From Gigaspora margarita (Eukaryota; Glomeromycota; Glomeromycetes; Diversisporales; Gigasporaceae): 64,000 bases of DNA. This document shows, piece by piece, positions 58,143 to 64,000 of this stretch (its first letter is position 1; each line of letters begins with the position of its first letter). The position numbers and the translations under genes are program-made. Where the stretch lies: NCBI GenBank assembly GCA_009809945.1, contig WTPW01000149.1:63606-127605 (forward strand), read 5' to 3'. The notes below the pieces were generated by a model. It was not told where the DNA came from. It saw nothing but the letters and a program-made list of their open reading frames with translations, and did no database searches.

Positions 58143-58905
58143 AATAAATGTTTTCATTTAATTTATTATTGATTTAATAGATGGCTGTGCAGAATAATGT
58201 TAAAAGTGTTAATAATATTACTTTACTGTTTATGCCACATCATAATATTATATTATTTATGTAATACGTTGATAATGCACGTTGATTGTCAATTAGATCA
58301 AAAAGTAGATAGACTATAGTTAATAATTTATGATAAATTATGTAAAGAAAAATTTTTTCAAATAAATATATCTAATATTTTGAAATTGGTTTTTTGTATT
58401 TGTATTTATTAATGTATATATTATATGTGATTTGTACCAGTAACATAGTGGTTTATCTTTAAAAAATGTGACTAATCTGATGTGTTTAAACATGATATAA
58501 AAACACATAAAAAATCATTTTTTTATCCAAATACATTATGTAAATACATATATATCTACCGTTAACCCACTTCATTTGAAGCCACATCCTTATAATAAGG
58601 CAGAATTGGGGGATAACAGTACCAAATAATCCTTTTTCATAATGATTCGGCTGATTATTATATTGGTAACAGGGTGGCATTTTTGCTCTGCGATGCACTT
58701 ATGTAATATTTGTGCAAATGTGTGCATATTGTATACTGTAAAGACTAAATACCTGTGAATCCTGTTAATGTTCATTGCGACAAGTTTTTTTATATATATT
58801 GTGCATTAGGGTGATCATTCACGATTAATTTAATGACTATGCTCCACTAATAATTTGCATGCATACAGGATTTTTCATATATGTTATTAATCATAATGAC
58901 TTATT

Positions 58906-59280
58906 TAGGGATGGGCATGGTCACAAATGGTCACAATTTTCATAGCCAATTTGCTAAATACTGAGATGATTTTTTACTTTTGAGCTCTTAATGAAAGTTG
59001 TTCAGAATTAAATTCTGGTCATCCAATCTTATAAGTGGAAAGAACAATACCTTCTCTGGAACTCAGAATTTCAAAATTTGTAATGTCATGACCGGTCATG
59101 ACGTTACAAATTTTGAAATTTCAAGTTCCAGAGAAGGTATCATTCTTTCTACTTATAAGATGGGATGACCAGAATTTAATTCTGAACAACTTTCATTAAG
59201 AGCTCAAAAGTAAAAAATCATCTCAGTATTTAGCAAATTGCTATGAAAATTGTGACCGTTTGTAACCATGCCCATCCCTA
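58906..59280. mobile_element. Near-perfect 375-bp palindromic hAT-type MITE
   Basis: Ends TAGGGATGGGCATGGT; flanks GACTTATT and GACTCAGT (6 of 8). The two arms are complementary almost throughout and meet at ATGACCGGTCAT (centre 59093), with essentially no loop. Confidence 0.9.
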
Positions 59281-59472
59281 GACTCAGTGCGTGCTCGCAC
59301 AAATGTAAATATAAAAAAAAATTTTTAAAAACCAATTTTGCATATTCCTGATTAGTTATCTTTTCGATCTGTAAACTCTGTCAACTAACAAAAAAAAATA
59401 ATTGTAACAAAGCATGTACATACATACATGCTAAAAAATACAAGTTTCATTCAAAAAAAATATGTATATTAT

Positions 59473-59786
59473 GCATATCGGTTTTCTGTGCCAGGTTATG
59501 TCGATCATGTGGCCGAACTGCCAATCAGATTTCAAGATCAGGTATAATGTAACACAATTATAAAATTTCAAAACAACCATTCGTTTTGTCAAAAATCGCA
59601 TATTTACCAAAAGTTTGTATAAAAAACCACCTTTAGTGCACTAACAAAAAGGTCTCCTTGTACGATTTTACTATATGTCTTGCTAACCTTGACCTCTAAC
59701 CCTAACCCTAACTCTAACATTAATAATTCAAAAAAATTTGCCTGTGCCACATGATCGACATAACTTGGCACAGAATCCCTACGTGC
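59473..59786. mobile_element. MULE-like element, 314 bp
   Basis: Perfect 9-bp duplications GTATATTAT at 59464-59472 and 59787-59795. Ends GCATATCGGTTTTCTGTGCC and complement; TTCTGTGCCAGGTTATGTCG is nearly exact in inverted orientation. Nine-base duplications with long ends are typical of Mutator-like elements. CTCTAACCCTAACCC inside is not telomeric. Confidence 0.75.
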
Positions 59787-60049
59787 GTATATTATAAACA
59801 TATGATAAGTAAACAACAATTTTCATAGTATATCAAACTAACTAATTACTATATTAATAACCCCAGACTATACCCATCCTTAAATAATTTTCCCGTTCCT
59901 GGTTTTGCGTGACAGCATCGCGCAGCTACCTTATTTAATAAAATTCTCACTTAGCATCATTCATATGAAGTAGTCCACATAACAAAGTCATGGGTAAATA
60001 AGCTATATAATAGAATACAGCTGTAATAAGCATATTGTAAACCATATTG

Positions 60050-60166
60050 AATTCAGATTTAATAACTGAATCCGGATTTACCCAAATTCAGATTATTATC
60101 CGGATACACAATGTAGAATCCGAATTCAATCCAAATGGCCCTTAAAAAATAGGATTGAAGCACTAC
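60050..60166. repeat. GAATCCGGATT palindromic repeat, copy 2
   Basis: Counterpart of 37355-37470 (ACTGAATCCGGATTTACCC, ATTATCCGGATACACAATG, CAAATGGCCCTTAAAAAATA). Confidence 0.6.
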
Positions 60167-60721
60167 TTTATATGCATATATAAAATTACAAAAAGCTATA
60201 ACTATGAAAAAGAAAATAAATTTTAGAATATACTAAAATATTAATCAATAATAGCACAATCAATTGCTTAGAAATTAAATTTATTATAGTAATAGCACAA
60301 TCAATTGCTTAGAAATTAAATTTATTATAGTAATAAACTATTTAATAAATATTTATTTATATTTGATTTTATTTAAATTAGGTAATATAAGTACTACTTG
60401 CTATGCTAGTAATCTGATAATAATAAAATAGATAAAAAAAATATTATATAATATAATAAAACTTTATAGGATGACCCCTCTAAAATAATTATATAATAAG
60501 GTTACTAATACTTTATTTGCAACACCTTTTAGCTAAATTTTAATCTTAAAAATACAAATTAAATTATTACTATTTGTAAATTATAAAATAGATAAAATTG
60601 ATTGATTAGTTGTATACATACTAGAGTTTTTAAGTTCAGTAATATCAAGACTTATTTGAGCTGAATCAACTTGAGATAAATCTAAAACAAATATTATTTT
60701 TAACTAAATTAATATAATTTA

Positions 60722-61067
60722 GAGTTATCATTCATCGCCAGTGCGATGCATCTCCACCCTCTGATCGACCAATCGGGATGCAGGATCAGGTGTAATGTGA
60801 AATCGAAGCGAAACAACAATCTTTTAAAAAATCGCTTCTAACTTAAAATTTTGACTATGAAACTACAATTTTTTTTCTTAACAAAAAAAATTCCTTGCGA
60901 AATTTTGGGTTAGGAGGTCGTTTAACATTGCTTACAACCAAACCCTAACCCTATCTTAACCTGGCCGCTATTTGTTTTGTTTTGATTAATGTAAAATCAA
61001 AACAAACAAAATGATTGGTCGATCAGGGGGTAGCGATGCATCGCACTAGCGATAAAAGATAATTGTC
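60722..61067. mobile_element. MULE-like element, 346 bp, just past the kinase stop
   Basis: Perfect 9-bp duplications TATAATTTA at 60713-60721 and 61068-61076. Inverted ends of about 45 bases include GCCAGTGCGATGCATC and TGATCGACCAATC. The interior (GATCAGGTGTAATGTGAAAT, AACAACAATCTTTT) matches 59473-59786, so both belong to one family. It begins 24 bases beyond the kinase stop. Confidence 0.85.
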
Positions 61068-61090
61068 TATAATTTAATATACTGTATTAG

Positions 61091-62336
61091 TTATAAATAA
61101 ATACCTTTAATTGCCTTTGAAATCAATTTTGTGTTAATAATTTTACTAGTATATATTTCATCTGGATGCTTTGATATTGGCAATAATTTAACAACTTTAT
61201 CTGCTTCTAAAAATTGCTTTTTAATTTCATTATTATAATCTAAACAATCAATCCAATGGTTAAATTTCAAATAAATGTCATATGAACAAGGCCGTTTTAA
61301 GGGATCAGAATCCATGCATTTTTCAGCCAATTCAATATAAAGTTTTGGAGTTTCAGGTGCAAACTTTGGTCGCAATCCTTTGCAAATCTTGGTTGCAAGT
61401 TTTGTACCAAATTTGTAACCATCAAAAGGCCTTTGTCCAGTTGACATTTCTGCCACAATAATACCAAATCCATAAATATCAGCTGCTTGTGTAAACTGCT
61501 GCTTGCCTGATAAAACTTCTGGTGCAACATAGGGCATAACTCCATAAATCTCTCCTTCTAAAACCCTTTGATCTTTTTTTCTAGACAACCCTAGATCTGT
61601 GATATATGATCGTTGGTCTTGCAAAATGTTGCCACTATGAAAATCTGCATGAATGTATCCTGCATTGTTGTGAATTCGATATAACTCCCATGAAATATCT
61701 TTAAGTATTTGCAATTTAGCTTTCCATGTAAGCAGACTAAAATTATTTCTTAAATATTCATGAAGACTCCCATCACTAGCATACTGAAACACCATCAAGT
61801 ATTCCTTTGTTTCTGTATTTTGAGTTATGCCATATATTGTGAGCGCACTGTAGTTTAATTTACATGTCATAAGACTTTTAAACTTAAAGCTTAACAATAA
61901 ATTAGTCAAACATCTTGGATAAATGTTCAGAACAATAAATTAACTTACTTCTTTTAAAAAATCAATTTTATTTTCCTTAGAACCGGCCAACGTCTTGAGT
62001 GCAACGATGCTGGAAGGTTCATGCATCCTTTTGTAGATATTGTTACCACCATCATTAATTTTTTCAACTTTTCGTATGCCATCCAACCAATGTGCTGAAT
62101 ATACAGAGCCAAATCCTCCTTTACCGATTTCTTTGACATCAGACAATCTTTCAAATGGAATCCACTCAATCGTAACTTCATATGCGTTGGATCTAAGTTG
62201 GAACATTTTCATGCAATCGTCAATATCCTTATTTCTACTCATCCACCTTGTTGCTATGTCAGGGTCGCATGATAGACACCATGCTTCATTCGTGTTATCT
62301 TCATTACAATGTGCACATTTTCCATATTCAGAACGT
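61091..62336 (-). CDS. Tyrosine-kinase-like protein kinase with Cys-rich leader (5' exon(s) missing)
   Basis: Two exons are visible, 62336-61949 and 61882-61091, joined across a 66-nt GTAAGT...AAG intron. From the ATG at 62242 the spliced protein has 361 residues. Kinase motifs are complete: GKGGFGSV (40-47), VALK with Lys83, candidate helix-C Glu98, HADFHSGN catalytic loop with Asp178, DLG at 194-196, APE at 218-220 and DIYGFG at 233-238. HAD for HRD and DLG for DFG are common in fungal relatives of TKL kinases, so activity is likely. The frame is open upstream of that ATG with YGKCAHCN and AWCLSCDP, two CxxC pairs found before the kinase domain in glomeromycete family members. An acceptor (TTATAG) at 62337 therefore suggests a further 5' exon, and the ATG at 62242 is probably internal. 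The likely role is cytosolic Ser/Thr or Tyr signalling; the substrate is unknown. Confidence 0.85.
61883..61948 (-). other. Kinase intron, 66 nt
   Basis: Donor GTAAGT after codon Glu98 and acceptor TTTAAG before TTTAAAAGTCTT. It is phase 0 and keeps DFLKE-FKSL in register as in related kinases. An earlier AG (TTGTTAAG) would shift the frame. Confidence 0.75.
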
Positions 62337-62364
62337 CTATAATATGCAATGATTTATTTCGCAT

Positions 62365-64000
62365 CGGCATTTTTAATATTTATATCGAATGTAAATAAAT
62401 ATTTACCGACTAAATTAATGCGAATGAAATGATTAGTACGTAATGGTAAATAAGTATTTATTTTCTTATTTTGTGAACTTGTTTTGCTGCTTTTATGTAG
62501 TAAAATTATTAAATATACTTTGTACTCACTTGCTGAATGAAATGATTGATGCAAATGAAATAATTTGTAAGTAAGGGTAAATAAGTATTTATGTTCTTGT
62601 TTGTGAATTTGTTTTGCCGTTTTTATGTAGAAAAATATTAATCCTCACAGACTAAATTAATGCGAATGAAATGATTTGTACGTAATGGTAAATAAGTATT
62701 TTTGTGTTGTAAAATTATTAAATGTTCTTTATACTCACGAGCTGAATGAAATAATTAATAGGAATAAAACGATTTGTACGTAATGGTAAATAAGTATTTT
62801 TGTTCTTGTTTTGCTGTTTTTGTGCAGTAAAATTATTAAATGTTTTTTATACTCACGAGCTGAATGAATGATTAATGCGAATGAAATGATTTGTACGTAA
62901 TGATAAATAAACATTTATATTTTTGTTTTGTGAACTTGTTTTGTTATTTTATGTAGTAAAATTATTAAATGTTCTTTATACTCACGTGCTGAATGAAATG
63001 ATTAATGCGAATAAATGATTTGTACGTAATGGTAATAAGTATTTATGTTTTTGTTTTGTGATCTTGTTTTGCTATTTTTATGTGGTTAAATTAATAAATG
63101 TTCTTTATACTCACAGACTAAATTATTACGAATGAAATAATTTGTACGTAATGTAAATAAGTATATATGTTTTTGTTGTGTGAACTTATTTTGCTGTTTT
63201 TTATATAGTAACATTATTTATACTCACGAGCTGAATGAAATGATTAATGCGGATGAAATGATTTGTACGAAATGTAAATAAGTCTATTTTCTTGTTTTGT
63301 GAACTATATTGTTGTTTTTATGTAGTAAAATTATTAATGTTATACTCACAGACTAAATTAATGCGAACGAATGATTTGTACGTTATGGTAAATAAGTATT
63401 TATGATCTTGTTGTTGTTTTGCTATTTTATGTAGTAAAATTATAAATTTATAATCCGTTTCCGAATGAGAATGTCACTACAAACTTTATTATAGCAACAA
63501 ATGCCATTCACCACAATGCAAGTTATTTTCTACTAAGTGAATGTACCTTTGGCTTCTAAGTAAAATAATAGAGCATGATTTCTGGTTCTAATTGTAAATA
63601 TTATTAAAATTGGTTCAAGATATAAGTAAAAATAATTTGCCGACAGTATGTAAACAAACTATTATGACATTTGTGGCTTGGCAATTTATATAGTAAAACT
63701 TATAGTCACAATTTACTATCTGCTATGTAAGATAATTATGCAAAATTCTGCGATCTGACCAGAATTACATAAATCGGCCAGCATTACGAATTGTAAATTC
63801 CGGCCAAAATTAATGTCAGCCAGCTAAACCCCGATCCAAATCTCGCTTTTTATAAACCAATTCCGCGATTTTTCTGCAAAATTCCGTGAATGCAGAAAAT
63901 CATCATCCTTGTGTATGGCTCACTCATTCGGAAACGGATTATCAATTAAAGTTCTTTATACTCGCCGACTAAATTAGTGCGAATGAAATGATTTGTACGT
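62365..64000. repeat. Satellite array of about 100-135-bp units
   Basis: GCGAATGAAATGATTTGTAC recurs about ten times (near 62416, 62550, 62658, 62758, 62874, 63005, 63127, 63246, 63359, 63978). Each is followed by GTAATGGTAAATAAGTATTT, a TTGTTTTG stretch, TTTATGTAGTAAAATTATTA and TTCTTTATACTCAC. The array starts about 30 bases upstream of the kinase exon and continues past the window. The repeated ACTCAC reads GTGAGT on the kinase strand, a good splice donor. It may lie in a 5' intron of the kinase gene. Confidence 0.85.
63450..63942. mobile_element. MITE inserted in the satellite (ATAATCCGTTTCCGAATGAG)
   Basis: Exact 20-base inverted ends ATAATCCGTTTCCGAATGAG. It splits a satellite unit between AAAATTATAAATTT and CAATTAAAGTTCTTTATAC. 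The target duplication is not clear. Confidence 0.8.

Noticed and set aside
59690-59725. CTAACCCTAACCC telomere-like repeat (also near 60940)
   Set aside because: Only two or three units, inside MULE-like elements, with sequence continuing on both sides; not a telomere.
62354-62554. 66-codon minus frame upstream of the kinase
   Set aside because: Encoded by the satellite units and not joined in frame to the Cys-rich leader.

Overview
This is very AT-rich eukaryotic DNA, most likely from an arbuscular mycorrhizal fungus (Glomeromycotina, Rhizophagus-like). The identification rests on established knowledge of those genomes. They carry large families of intronless Sel1-repeat proteins, tyrosine-kinase-like kinases with a Cys-rich leader, and a large uncharacterised family with a RING-like tail, and they are full of DNA transposons. 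All of these are visible here. There are no bacterial-style operons, rRNAs, tRNA genes or CRISPR arrays.

Gene content is sparse. The credible genes are two Sel1-repeat paralogues on the + strand (12184-13122 and 41551-42546), one protein kinase on the - strand (61091-62336, two visible exons and a 66-nt intron), and the N-terminus of a BED-finger hAT-type transposase running off the left edge (1-242, -). The pseudogenes are a kinase (15232-16056, -), a Sel1 gene split by transposons (17280-20290, -), an uncharacterised Cys-rich protein with a RING-like tail (24492-26946, -) and a hAT transposase (52900-54760, +). The two intact Sel1 genes lie in a direct segmental duplication (about 10.1-13.8 kb and 40.1-43.4 kb) that includes a conserved promoter and the same decayed 3' flank.

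The rest is a transposon graveyard. Elements were delimited by reading terminal inverted repeats and target-site duplications by eye. They are: many hAT-type MITEs with 8-bp duplications (10376, 17882, 20577, 22751, 29825, 33090, 34033, 39297, 46702, 47130, 57226, 57299, 58906); TA-flanked mariner-type MITEs (2724, 16578/16669, 34216, 52349, 53860, 54100); two 9-bp-TSD MULE-like elements (59473, 60722); a Helitron-like element (22361-24336); an inverted pair of 1.5-1.8 kb elements (563, 3430); a 980-bp tRNA-headed retroposon (44911-45890); and a processed retrocopy with an 18-bp TSD (50518-51502). Several are nested. Minisatellites lie at 330-540, 6190-6700, 27960-28620, 31490-32290 and 62365-64000.

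On a larger scale, CpG is nearly absent over about 26.95-34.6 kb and 43.8-57.2 kb but ordinary around the Sel1 and kinase genes. The retrocopy at 50.5-51.5 kb is a CpG-retaining island inside a depleted block. This fits methylated, slowly deaminating repeat blocks between gene-bearing blocks. No clearly new biochemical system was found. The most notable items are the CpG compartments, the nested and self-nested MITEs, the retrocopy, the tRNA-headed retroposon and the satellite abutting the kinase. A 541-base assembly gap occupies 14384-14924.
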